This document shows, one piece after another, positions 8,429 to 16,915 of a stretch of DNA of 64,000 bases. Numbering within the stretch: position 1 is the first letter of the stretch; every line of letters begins with the position of its first letter. The stretch lies in assembly GCF_002102265.1 (NCBI RefSeq), contig NZ_LQPG01000039.1:1-64000 (forward strand), given 5' to 3'. The position numbers were made by a program, and so were the translations under genes. Source of the DNA: Mycolicibacter longobardus (GTDB taxonomy: Bacteria; Actinomycetota; Actinomycetes; Mycobacteriales; Mycobacteriaceae). The notes below the pieces were generated by a model. It was not told the DNA's origin. It did no database searches and was given only the letters and a program-made list of their open reading frames with translations.

Positions 8429-9229
8429 TCAATCAGACGATGCGGCGGGTTTGGTGGCGTGGATGATCGCGCCGTGCATCCCTTCGGCCACCTGGTGGGT
8501 GAACGTGACCGTGGCATCGGTGAACCCGGCCGCGGCCAGTCCGTCGAGGTACTCCTGGCGGGACAGCGCTCCGGCGATGCAGCCGACGTAGGAGCCGCGT
8601 TCGGCGCGCTCGGCCGAACTGAGGTGGTCTTCGGCGACGACGTCGGAGATCCCGATCCGCCCGCCGGGGACCAGCACCCGGAACATCTCGGCGATCACGG
8701 CCGGTTTGTCGGCGGACAGGTTGATCACGCAGTTGGAGATCACCACATCGACGGCGGCATCGGGCAGCGGGATGTCTTCGATGGTGCCCTTGCGGAACTC
8801 GACGTTGGTGACACCGGCCTTGGCTCGGAATTCTTCGGCGTTCCGCCTCGCCAAGGCCAGCATCTCGTCGGTCATGTCGACGCCGTAAGCAAACCCGTCC
8901 GGGCCGACCCGGCGCGCCGACAACAAAACGTCGATCCCGCCGCCAGAACCCAGGTCAAGCACCCGCTCTCCGGGGTGCAAGTCAGCGACCGCGGTCGGGT
9001 TACCGCAACCCAGGCTGGCCGCAACCGCTTCAGCGGGAATCTCGGAGTGCTCGTCGTCGCCGTAGAGACCGGCGCCGAAGATGGTCCCGATATCGGCTGA
9101 GTCGCTGGACCCGCAGCAGCTCGCGGCGGTCAGCACATCGCTGTTGGTAGCGCCCCCGCTGATCGCGGTGGCGGCGGCGCCGTAGCTGGCCCGGACCTGA
9201 TCACGCAGCTCATTGTGTTCGGCGGTCAT
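8429..9229 (-). CDS. arsM: Arsenite S-adenosylmethionine methyltransferase
   Basis: The start at 9229 gives 266 residues beginning MTAEHNELRDQVRASYG. The SAM-binding motif VLDLGSGGGIDVLL and the conserved cysteines (ASCCGSS, LGCGNP, ISNCVINL, YVGCIAGAL) are those of ArsM. It methylates arsenite to more volatile species. It is the first gene of the operon, divergent from arsR. An upstream in-frame ATG at 9283 lies in the promoter region and was not used. Confidence 0.92.
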   Translation of the reverse strand: MTAEHNELRDQVRASYGAAATAISGGATNSDVLTAASCCGSSDSADIGTIFGAGLYGDDEHSEIPAEAVAASLGCGNPTAVADLHPGERVLDLGSGGGIDVLLSARRVGPDGFAYGVDMTDEMLALARRNAEEFRAKAGVTNVEFRKGTIEDIPLPDAAVDVVISNCVINLSADKPAVIAEMFRVLVPGGRIGISDVVAEDHLSSAERAERGSYVGCIAGALSRQEYLDGLAAAGFTDATVTFTHQVAEGMHGAIIHATKPAASSD

Positions 9230-9317
9230 CGCACCTACTCTTTCCATCGACAGACATCTATGTGAGCAGTGTGCGGGAAACATCGATGACTGTCAATGCG
9301 TGTGTCATACTGGGGCC
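9230..9317. promoter_or_regulatory. Divergent arsM/arsR promoter-operator region
   Basis: The 88 bases between the two start codons contain ATCGACAGACATCTATGTG and ACATCGATGACTGTCAA, AT-rich segments with partial dyad symmetry and related ATCGA/GACAG words. ArsR proteins bind such sites and repress both directions until arsenite is present. Exact half-sites are not certain. Confidence 0.5.
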
Positions 9318-9704
9318 ATGCCCGCCGCGATCGCCTCCCCGACCGAACGCGATGACTCGTTGCTGGTCGCTGACGTTGCGGCGTGCTGCAGCCCGATCAC
9401 CGACGGCGTACTCGACGCGGCCGCCGCCGAGCGGCTGGCCGGCGTGCTCAAGGCGCTGGCCGAACCGACCCGGCTACGGCTTGTGTCAATGATCGCGGGC
9501 CATGAGGGCGCCGAGGCGTGTGTATGCGACCTGACCGCTACTGTGGGGCTATCCCAGCCGACGGTGTCGCATCACCTCAAGATCCTGGTCGAGGCCGGCC
9601 TGCTCGACCGAACCCAGCGCGGCAAGTGGGCGTACTACCGGCTGGTGCCCGCGGCCCTGGATGCGCTCGGCGGGGTGTTTGTTGTCCGTTGTCGTTGTGG
9701 CTGA
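9318..9704 (+). CDS. arsR: ArsR arsenite-responsive repressor with altered C-terminus
   Basis: The protein has 128 residues. The winged-helix reads LAEPTRLRLVSMI, CVCDLTATVGLSQPTVSHHL and RGKWAYYRL. Cysteines in EACVCDL and the N-terminal VAACCSP are likely arsenite ligands. The last residues, VVRCRCG and the stop codon, are encoded by transposon end C (from 9683), so the native tail was replaced. DNA and metal sites are intact, so it is probably functional. Confidence 0.9.
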   Translation: MPAAIASPTERDDSLLVADVAACCSPITDGVLDAAAAERLAGVLKALAEPTRLRLVSMIAGHEGAEACVCDLTATVGLSQPTVSHHLKILVEAGLLDRTQRGKWAYYRLVPAALDALGGVFVVRCRCG

Positions 9705-9741
9705 GGCAGCGCTTGAGGGCCTGACCTGCGATGCCTCGGAT
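9683..9741. repeat. Internal copy of the transposon left end (C)
   Basis: TGTCCGTTGTCGTT, CTGAGGC and TGACCTGCGATGCCTCGG match ends A and B, with one extra base in the middle spacer. It has the same orientation and introduces the cadmium module plus the transposition genes, so 9683-17749 (8,067 bp) looks like the smallest, perhaps ancestral, form of the element. The five bases before it (TTTGT) do not match the right flank. Confidence 0.8.
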
Positions 9742-9757
9742 TCAGTGACGGCCGCCG

Positions 9758-12085
9758 CTACCTTGAGTTGTCCTGCCGCCGGGTGTCTCGTGCTGGCCCC
9801 GCAAGAGGCGTTATGCGTCCGGCGCGTACGCCGTTGGCGATGACGACGACTTCGGCAAGCTCGTGCACCAGTACGACCGTGGCCAGGCCGAGGGTTCCGA
9901 ACATCGCCAGCGGCATGAGCACGGTGATGATGCCCAGGGAGAGTCCGACGTTTTGCACCATGATCTGCCGGGAGCGTCGAGCATGTGCTAGTGCGTGGGG
10001 CAGGTGCCGCAGGTCTTGGCCCATCAGGGCGACGTCGGCGGTTTCGATCGCGACATCGGTTCCCATGGCGCCCATCGCGATTCCCAGGTCGGCGGCGGCC
10101 AGGGCCGGAGCATCGTTGACGCCGTCGCCGACCATCGCGGTGGGCCGGTGAGCGCCCAGTTCTGCGATCAGGTGAGCCTTGTCCTCGGGGCGCAGTTCGG
10201 CATAGACGTGCTCGATGCCGGCTTGGGCGGCGAGCGCCGCCGCGGTGGCGTGATTGTCGCCGGTGAGCATCGTCACCTGGTAGCCGCCGGCACGTAGCGC
10301 GGTGATGACCTCGGGAGCTTCTGGGCGTAGTTCGTCGCGCACGGCGATGGCACCGAGCAGCCGGTCATCGCGTTCTACGAGCACCGCTGTGGCCCCGGCT
10401 TGTTGCATGTGCGCTACGTGATCGGCGAGGTCGGCGGGGTCGATCCAGCCGGGCCGGCCCAGCCGGATGGCTTGCCCGTCGAGGTGGCCGGTCAGCCCAG
10501 CTCCGGCAACGGCGTGCACGTCACTCGCGGCGGCCACCGGCGCTTGGGTAGCGGCCAGGACGGCCGCGGCCAGCGGGTGTTCACTGCGGGTTTCCAGCGC
10601 GGCCGCGACCGCCAGCACCTCTTCGCGGGTGGCGTCGTTGGTGGTGGCGATGTCGATGACGGTGGGCCGGTTGGCGGTCAAAGTTCCGGTTTTGTCCAGC
10701 GCGATCCCACTGATGGTGCCCAGGGCTTCCAGCGCGGCACCGCCCTTGATCAGTACCCCGATCTTCGAGGCGGCACCGACTGCCGCCACGACGGTCACCG
10801 GCACGGCGATGGCGAGCGCGCACGGGGACGCGGCGACGAGCACCACCAGAGCGCGTTCGATCCACACCAGCGGGTTACCGAAGATGCTGCCCGTCCCGGC
10901 GATCAGCGCCCCGGCGATCATGATGCCCGGCACCAACGGCTGCGCGATCCGATCGGCCAGGCGCTGGCTGGCGCCCTTGCGGGCCTGTTCGGCTTCCACG
11001 ATCTGCACGATTCGCGCCAACGAGTTGTCCTCAACGGTCGCGGTGACCTCCACCTGCAGCACTCCGGACCCGTTGATCGACCCGGCGAACACCTCATCAC
11101 CGGGTCCGGCCTCTACCGGCACCGATTCGCCGGTAATCGCCGAGACGTCCAGGGCGGTGCGCCCGGCAACAATGATGCCGTCGGTGGCCAGGCGTTCCCC
11201 GGGTTTGACAATCATCTGATCACCGACGCGCAGTTCGGCTGCGGCCACCACGGTTTCGACACCTGCGCGCAAGACCGTGGCCTGATCCGGCACCAGCGCC
11301 AGCAGAGCACGCAGGCCGCGGCGGGTACGGGCCACCGCGTATTCCTCCAAACCCTCGCTGATGGAGAACAAAAACGCCAGCATCGCGGCCTCGCCGACCT
11401 GACCGAGTCCAACAGCGCCGAGCGCGGCGATCGTCATCAACGTGCCGACACCGACACGGCCCTCGGTCAGTCGCCTAACGGTTGAGGGCACGAACGTCGA
11501 AGCGCCCACCGCGAGCGCCACGACTTTCAATCCCAACGCCACCGGCCCGAATGGAGTCAGCCACGCCGTCACCAGTGAGGCTGTCAGCACCACCCCGGAG
11601 AACGCGGCCCGCCGCAGCTTGACAACGCCCCACAGCCGCTCCGACTCAGGGTGGCTGTCGTCGTGGTCGCAGCAGCCATCGCTTCGTTGCACTGGTCGTT
11701 GTGAAACCCTGTCAGCTTGCTCGCCGGATAGCGTCCGCTCGCTCCAGTCGAGGATTCTCTGCACCACACCGGGGTTGCCTCCCTCGACCGAGTGCGGCGC
11801 CCGGGCGGGCACCGACTCGGCAGGGATGTGCTCGGCGGCGGCGATCGCCGACAAAATGGCAGCGGTGTCGCAGCGCTCGGGTGAATACCAGACCACCACG
11901 GAAGCCGTGCGCGGATACGCGCGGACCGCATCCACACCAGCCACCGTGGCGACCGAGTCCTCGATCGCGACAGCCCGCACCGCGTCGAACCGAAACCAGT
12001 TAGCACGCACCCGTATTCGTCGCGCACCCGCAGACACGACAACCAGCGCGGCCCCGTGATCGGAGGAAACCTCAGCAGTAGGCAC
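9758..12085 (-). CDS. ctpG: CtpG-like Cd/Pb/Zn P1B-type ATPase
   Basis: The 775-residue efflux pump closely follows M. tuberculosis CtpG (Rv1992c) from end to end as I recall it. It has an N-terminal metal domain without CxxC (15-90), a Cys/His segment DGCCDHDD (136-143), TGES (about 318), DKTGT (Asp464), GDGVND and a C-terminal VLVHELAEVVVIANG. The sixth-helix motif reads SPC (420-422), where copper pumps have CPC; CtpG as I remember it has APC. Its partners PacL-like 12111 and CmtR 12489 keep the gene order of M. tuberculosis, indicating cadmium/lead-induced export. Confidence 0.9.
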   Translation of the reverse strand: MPTAEVSSDHGAALVVVSAGARRIRVRANWFRFDAVRAVAIEDSVATVAGVDAVRAYPRTASVVVWYSPERCDTAAILSAIAAAEHIPAESVPARAPHSVEGGNPGVVQRILDWSERTLSGEQADRVSQRPVQRSDGCCDHDDSHPESERLWGVVKLRRAAFSGVVLTASLVTAWLTPFGPVALGLKVVALAVGASTFVPSTVRRLTEGRVGVGTLMTIAALGAVGLGQVGEAAMLAFLFSISEGLEEYAVARTRRGLRALLALVPDQATVLRAGVETVVAAAELRVGDQMIVKPGERLATDGIIVAGRTALDVSAITGESVPVEAGPGDEVFAGSINGSGVLQVEVTATVEDNSLARIVQIVEAEQARKGASQRLADRIAQPLVPGIMIAGALIAGTGSIFGNPLVWIERALVVLVAASPCALAIAVPVTVVAAVGAASKIGVLIKGGAALEALGTISGIALDKTGTLTANRPTVIDIATTNDATREEVLAVAAALETRSEHPLAAAVLAATQAPVAAASDVHAVAGAGLTGHLDGQAIRLGRPGWIDPADLADHVAHMQQAGATAVLVERDDRLLGAIAVRDELRPEAPEVITALRAGGYQVTMLTGDNHATAAALAAQAGIEHVYAELRPEDKAHLIAELGAHRPTAMVGDGVNDAPALAAADLGIAMGAMGTDVAIETADVALMGQDLRHLPHALAHARRSRQIMVQNVGLSLGIITVLMPLAMFGTLGLATVVLVHELAEVVVIANGVRAGRITPLAGPARDTRRQDNSR

Positions 12086-12110
12086 AATCGACCTTTCCCC
12101 GTGAAAACGG

Positions 12111-12407
12111 CTAACCCATCACTTGGCAGCAGTCGTCATCGTCAGCCTTGGCGGCGGGCGGCCGAGGGGCATCGTCGCCGATGCGTCCGCGGGCTTCGGC
12201 GACCACGTCGGCGACTTTCAGCCGGGCCGACTCCGCTGCTACCTCTGCGCTCCGAGTTCCGCGCAGTCCCCACTCCGTCACGGTCACCGCTGCCCGGTGA
12301 ACCGGCGCCGTGCCCACCGCCTTGCGCAGCACCTCGTAGGCGCTCACCCCGACCAGCCCGGTGAACACTGTCCCGGCTGCTTTGGCCACGAACCCATGTA
12401 TAGCCAC
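12111..12407 (-). CDS. DUF1490 (PacL-type) companion of CtpG
   Basis: The protein has 98 residues, starting MAIHGFVAKAAGTVFTG, with one membrane helix (about 10-28), a helical Glu/Ala/Arg middle and a tail ending ADDDDCCQVMG. It is equivalent to Rv1993c in the CmtR-CtpG locus. The acidic Cys-Cys tail is a likely metal site, distinct from the His/Asp tail of the copper-module paralogue at 4181. It lies 25 bases upstream of ctpG in one operon. Confidence 0.85.
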   Translation of the reverse strand: MAIHGFVAKAAGTVFTGLVGVSAYEVLRKAVGTAPVHRAAVTVTEWGLRGTRSAEVAAESARLKVADVVAEARGRIGDDAPRPPAAKADDDDCCQVMG

Positions 12408-12488
12408 TGCTTATCCCTTCTGTTCTGCCAACTCACTACGATTGAGCGACCGCGATCTTCAAGGTCACCGGATCGCTGCCACTGATGG

Positions 12489-12845
12489 TCATCGACCAAC
12501 GGTGGCCTCGGCTGCGCCCGATGCGGCGTCCTCGCCGACACAGGGCTGGTCGGTATCCACCGCCAAAACAACCTGGACCAGCTCGCCCAGAGCACGGGCG
12601 AGGTGAGGGTCGGCCAGCGCGTAGCGAACCTGCCGGCCCTCATAGGTCGCGATGACCAGCCCGCAGCCCCGCAAACACGACAAATGATTGGACACATTCG
12701 ACCGTGTCAACCCCAGCTGCGCAGCCAACTGGCCCGGGTAGCACACCCCATCGAGCAGTGCCACCAGAATCCGACACCGCGTCGGATCCGCCAGCGCTCG
12801 GCCCAGCCGAGCCAGCGCCGATTCCCGCGTCTCACACGTCAGCAT
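12489..12845 (-). CDS. cmtR: CmtR cadmium/lead-sensing ArsR-family repressor
   Basis: The 118-residue protein is almost the same as M. tuberculosis CmtR (Rv1994c). Cys57 and Cys61 (NHLSCLRGC) and Cys102 (DQPC), the known Cd/Pb ligands of CmtR, are all present. The winged helix includes LTRSNVSNHLSCL. It represses its own operon with pacL and ctpG until Cd or Pb binds. The site is probably in the short stretch just upstream (12846-12885). Confidence 0.95.
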   Translation of the reverse strand: MLTCETRESALARLGRALADPTRCRILVALLDGVCYPGQLAAQLGLTRSNVSNHLSCLRGCGLVIATYEGRQVRYALADPHLARALGELVQVVLAVDTDQPCVGEDAASGAAEATVGR

Positions 12846-12916
12846 GCACCAAACAGTACAGCCGATACTGATATGTCAGCAAGGGCTGAATTGTGCCATG
12901 GCTCCACACGCCGCCG

Positions 12917-13828
12917 TCAGCCCTGACGCCGCCCAGCTGGCCCAGCCGGGCACGGTGATCGCGGGGATTGACCTGGTCGTGGTTTCCACGCGTCGAAGTG
13001 GTGTGCGCGGCGGGTGGCGCTGAGTTGTTGATCGTGGATCCACTGTTCGATGGGGCGGGTTTGGTCGCGGTGCTGGGGAAACCGGGCGCTGACGTTGACG
13101 TAGACCGCATCGACGGCGCGGGCACGGGCGGGTGTGGCTGGCGCGGTGCCCCAGATCCGGCGATGAGCGCCGGCCAGGATGGCGGCCAAGGCGATCAGGT
13201 CCGGGTAGGCGCCGATGTGCGTGTCGGCGTCGGCGCGGGCAGGCGGCAGCGTAAACGGGCTGGTGCTGCGTGCCCAGCAGCGGTGAATCCGCGCGGCATC
13301 CCTGACCGCGAAGCGCGCAGCGTCGCCGTGACACCGATCCAGTCGGGCATGGCGCTGCGCTGCGGCGATCACCGCGGGGGCGCAGCGCAGATCGCGTTGA
13401 TCGTCGAGGGTGGAGGTGCCTGCACCGATCCATCGGCGGTGGCGGCAGCAGACGGTCGCGTAGTCGGGCAACCAGCAGTAGACCGGCTCATAGACACCGC
13501 GGCGTGCCATGCACAGGCGGCATGCGGGCCGGGCGTGGCGGCGTTGGCGGGTGGTGTCGCGGTCGGGGGCGGCCAGCCCGATGAGCCGGGCGTGAAGGAT
13601 GCCCACGGGCTGGCCGCTGGCGGTTGCCAACCAGTCCGGCCGGGGACGGCAGATCGCTGGACCGTCGGCCAGGTAGCGCCGCAGACCTCGGGGTTCTAGG
13701 TGGTTGGCGTGCGCGAGCCGATCAAGATAGGACTGCACCGTTTCGCCACGAAACGGTGTGACGGTGCGCGGTAGTGGCGCGGCAGGCCCCTGCGGCCACG
13801 CCGGTGGGGTTGATACGTCAGCTGGCAT
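12917..13828 (-). CDS. tniQ: TniQ/TnsD-family target selection protein
   Basis: The 303-residue protein opens with PLPRTVTPFRGETVQSYLDRLA, the usual TniQ start, and has a zinc-finger-like segment (ACRLCMARRG, then CWLPDYATVCCRH) at about 102-135. TniQ proteins guide the transposase complex to its target. It is last in the operon and overlaps tniB by 11 bases. It is shorter than TnsD of Tn7, nearer TniQ of Tn5053. Confidence 0.88.
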   Translation of the reverse strand: MPADVSTPPAWPQGPAAPLPRTVTPFRGETVQSYLDRLAHANHLEPRGLRRYLADGPAICRPRPDWLATASGQPVGILHARLIGLAAPDRDTTRQRRHARPACRLCMARRGVYEPVYCWLPDYATVCCRHRRWIGAGTSTLDDQRDLRCAPAVIAAAQRHARLDRCHGDAARFAVRDAARIHRCWARSTSPFTLPPARADADTHIGAYPDLIALAAILAGAHRRIWGTAPATPARARAVDAVYVNVSARFPQHRDQTRPIEQWIHDQQLSATRRAHHFDAWKPRPGQSPRSPCPAGPAGRRQG

Positions 13829-14843
13829 GGCGTTGCGCCGATGTTTGGGCTGCGTAGTCGATGAGCACCGTGTCCATCAGATCCCTGGTGAGGTTCTCGG
13901 TTTCGTCGAGCATGCTGCGGATCGCAGCCGAGCGGATCAGGTGCGCCAGGCTGCCGATCATTCCGCCGGTGCGTCGATGCAGGTATTTGGCTTCGGCGAC
14001 CAGCGTTCCCGCGGTGTGATGGTGCAACCGCAGGGTGCCTTCCATCGCGGCCACCAGCGACTTCCATTCCCCGGCGTACGGGAACGGGCTGGTGTTGATC
14101 ACACCGCAGCGCCCGGCGAGCTGGCGTCCGCGGGTGCCGGTGAACACACCGGAGCGCTCGACGTCGATGCCGGCGTAGACGAACGTGGCGGGCAGGTGTT
14201 CGGTGAAGTACTTCAGGTGATCGGACAGTTCCTCGCCGGCCCGGGTATCGAGGTTGAGGTTGTGGATCTCGTCGACGATCACGATGTCGGTTCGGGCGTC
14301 GATGAGGACCTGGCAGACAGCGTCGGCGATATCGGTGACATTCATCCGCGGTTGCATCGGCGGAAGGCCCAGGAATCGCGCGAACTCCATCGCGAGTTTG
14401 CGCGCCGAGCCTTTCGGGGGCGCGGTCACGTATACGATCGGGATCCGGGACTTGTCGGCGAATCGTGTCCTGATACGCAGTTCGTGGAATCGGCCGAGTT
14501 GTTTGACCGCGGTGGTCTTGCCGGTCGCGGCCGCCCCGGAAATGATCAGCCCGCGCCGGGCGCCGATCTCGCGTTGGTTGAGCAGGGTCAGCAGCCGGCC
14601 TTCGTTGGTGATGCGCTGGATCGCCGACGTGGTGACCACGACCAGTTCACTGTGATGCGCTACCCGGGCTTCGTTGTAGTTGGTCCGTTCGGTCTCCGAC
14701 AGGGTGCTCCACTGCTCATCGGGTAACAGGGTGAACTCGGGTGGATCGGCATCGACGAAACGGCGCCAACCCTCGAGCGTGGTGGTGGGTTGGCGCCGGT
14801 CCTCGAGTTGGCTCACCGGGGCAAAAGTGTTCACAGCCGCCAC
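13818..14843 (-). CDS. tniB: TniB/TnsC-family AAA+ transposition regulator
   Basis: The 341-residue ATPase has Walker A GAAATGKTT (about 103-111) and Walker B DIVIVDEIHNLN (about 186-197). In this family it forms a filament on target DNA, linking TniQ to the transposase. It starts inside the 3' end of tniA (13-base overlap). Confidence 0.92.
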   Translation of the reverse strand: MAAVNTFAPVSQLEDRRQPTTTLEGWRRFVDADPPEFTLLPDEQWSTLSETERTNYNEARVAHHSELVVVTTSAIQRITNEGRLLTLLNQREIGARRGLIISGAAATGKTTAVKQLGRFHELRIRTRFADKSRIPIVYVTAPPKGSARKLAMEFARFLGLPPMQPRMNVTDIADAVCQVLIDARTDIVIVDEIHNLNLDTRAGEELSDHLKYFTEHLPATFVYAGIDVERSGVFTGTRGRQLAGRCGVINTSPFPYAGEWKSLVAAMEGTLRLHHHTAGTLVAEAKYLHRRTGGMIGSLAHLIRSAAIRSMLDETENLTRDLMDTVLIDYAAQTSAQRHAS

Positions 14844-16915
14844 GATTCAGCCTCCTTGCGTGCATCGAACACCGGTAGTGGAATGACTTGGGCGATCTCG
14901 ATGTCGTCGGCGTCCTCGTCACCGCCTGGCGGCGGCTCCTCATCGCAGGGTTCTGCGGTATCCGGCGGGCGGGGCCAGGCCGGTGTCGCGGTGGCTCGCG
15001 TTCGACCCGCCACCCTGCGATCCTTGGATTCCTGTCGGGTGGGGGCGGGGCCTTGCGCGGCCCGGTCGAGCAGGTCATCGGCCGCGCGGGCGATCTCGGC
15101 TTCGGTGGCCTGATCGCATCCGCGCTGGGCCAGCACGGACCGCGCATGCTGCCATACCAATTCGCCGAACGGTACCGGGTGGCTGCGCAAATGCGTCCAG
15201 GTCGCGGCCAGCCAGCCCTCGTCGTGATGGTTGCGCACCCAGATCCGCGACACGTCGTAGGGGTCGTAGTGCACCTCCCACTGGCCCTTCTTGGATTCCA
15301 CCCCCGAGTGCTGGCGGCGGTAGGGGTTGAGTGCCTTAGCGTCGTAGCTGCGGTTGTTGACCCGGATCCCGTAGGAATTGATGCGCCGCCAGCACGACGG
15401 CAGTAACTCGATGTAGTCCTCGGCCGACAGCGGCACCGGAACATACCCGGCGACCTCGACCAAGGCGGCGTACTTTTCGTTGGGCGTCAACGCCTTGCCC
15501 GGGGTGACGGGGTCACGCAGGCCGTCGTGGGGCCGGTTTTGCCATACCGCGACGATCCACTCATCCAGCAGGGCTTGCAGCTCCACGATCGACCACACTG
15601 CGTCCTGTTCGGCGTTCTTGCCGCGCCGCTCGACGCTGGAGCCGACATACCCGGCGACATGCTGGGCGAACAAGGTGGCCACCGACTGCAGGGTCCGCTC
15701 GATCTTGGGTTTGTCGGTCGGCGTATCCGGGTGGGCGGGCTGCAGATTGATCCCCAACGTGCAACACGCCTGCCGGAAGGTTTGCGACAGATACGCCTTC
15801 CCGTGGTCGCACACTACGGTCTCCGGGGCGATCACCGGCCGGGCGGCCGCATCGGCCAACCGTTGATCCACGCCGGTCAAACAGCGATACGGCAGCACCG
15901 ACCGCGACATCCGCAGCGCATCGGACCACTCCGGCCGCATCGGTTCTGGCGTCAACGCTCGGGCCAGCAGCAGCGCCGCGTCGACCGCTTTGGTCGTGGG
16001 CCGCAACACCGCGGCCGGAATCGAGCAGGTCGCGTCGTCAACCATGCCGGTCAGCTCGACCCGGTCCACCGTGCCGTCATCGAGGACCACCCGCACATCC
16101 AGGGGGGTCGAATCGATCTCGACCACCTCGCCGGGGCGCGCCACCGTCAGCGCACCGAACGGGCCGTCGGGCTGTTTGGACAACGAACGCCGGGTGCGCG
16201 CGGACCCGAACGTGTGCCGGCCCTCCGACAGCCTCTTCACCAGACGATAGAACGTCCGCTGAGACGGCATCGCCGGTGCGTCCTGGGCACCGTATTGAGC
16301 CACCAGCGATTTGGTCACCCGTCGCTGCAGGCGGCTCACCGTCCCGGTCGACACGTCGGTCTCGTCATCGATGGCCTGCCGCACTGCGGCCACCAGCCGC
16401 TCGTCGACGCGGCCGAACATCGCCCGCCGGGGAATGTGCCGGCGATCCACAACCCCCAGCAGGCCGTCTCGTTCGTAGGCATAGCGTTGCCGCTGCAACG
16501 TGTACAAGCTGATCTCGTGGCCAGCCGAGCGCAGCTCGGCGAGCTTGGCCAATTCGCGCTGCCGCAACGAACGCGACGCCGGATCGAACTCCGGCCGCGG
16601 CCGGCTACCCGCCTCGGAATCAACCCGTCGACCCGTCAACACCTCGATCAAGTGCCGTTCCCACCAGCGGGCCCGCTCGGCGGCAGCCTCGGGCACCCCG
16701 GCCAACGCTTCTTCGGAACACAAAGCCGGTCGCGATCCTGACACCAACTCCAACGCCGGGTCGCCCAGCAGCCGAGACAGCGGTACCACCGACTGCCCGC
16801 CGACCGCATCGGTCAGCCTGGCTGAACTGCCCGAAAGTGTGACAACCGTGAATACGCCGTCGGATAACCGGATTTCATCGCCCTCGCGGATGACACCCGA
16901 CCGCATACCCGTCAT
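14831..16915 (-). CDS. tniA: TniA/TnsB-family DDE transposase
   Basis: The start at 16915 overlaps the upstream stop as ATGA and gives 694 residues. The retroviral-integrase core has Asp268 (EIDSTPLDV), Asp370 (VVCDHGKAY) and Glu406 (DKPKIERT). N-terminal helix-turn-helix segments should bind the TATCTGAGG-type repeats at the ends. A longer reading to 16993 is possible but would overlap the upstream gene by 82 bases. Confidence 0.93.
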   Translation of the reverse strand: MTGMRSGVIREGDEIRLSDGVFTVVTLSGSSARLTDAVGGQSVVPLSRLLGDPALELVSGSRPALCSEEALAGVPEAAAERARWWERHLIEVLTGRRVDSEAGSRPRPEFDPASRSLRQRELAKLAELRSAGHEISLYTLQRQRYAYERDGLLGVVDRRHIPRRAMFGRVDERLVAAVRQAIDDETDVSTGTVSRLQRRVTKSLVAQYGAQDAPAMPSQRTFYRLVKRLSEGRHTFGSARTRRSLSKQPDGPFGALTVARPGEVVEIDSTPLDVRVVLDDGTVDRVELTGMVDDATCSIPAAVLRPTTKAVDAALLLARALTPEPMRPEWSDALRMSRSVLPYRCLTGVDQRLADAAARPVIAPETVVCDHGKAYLSQTFRQACCTLGINLQPAHPDTPTDKPKIERTLQSVATLFAQHVAGYVGSSVERRGKNAEQDAVWSIVELQALLDEWIVAVWQNRPHDGLRDPVTPGKALTPNEKYAALVEVAGYVPVPLSAEDYIELLPSCWRRINSYGIRVNNRSYDAKALNPYRRQHSGVESKKGQWEVHYDPYDVSRIWVRNHHDEGWLAATWTHLRSHPVPFGELVWQHARSVLAQRGCDQATEAEIARAADDLLDRAAQGPAPTRQESKDRRVAGRTRATATPAWPRPPDTAEPCDEEPPPGGDEDADDIEIAQVIPLPVFDARKEAESWRL

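Noticed and set aside
5877..9682. Separate target duplications for internal ends B and C
   Set aside because: The five bases before each (CTGGC, TTTGT) do not match the right flank GCGGG, so only end A pairs with the right end.
10400..11485. 361-codon open frame on the plus strand
   Set aside because: It is antisense to CtpG with the same shadow composition.
15527..16741. 404-codon open frame on the plus strand
   Set aside because: It is antisense to TniA, whose DDE motifs are clear; this frame has no recognisable domain.
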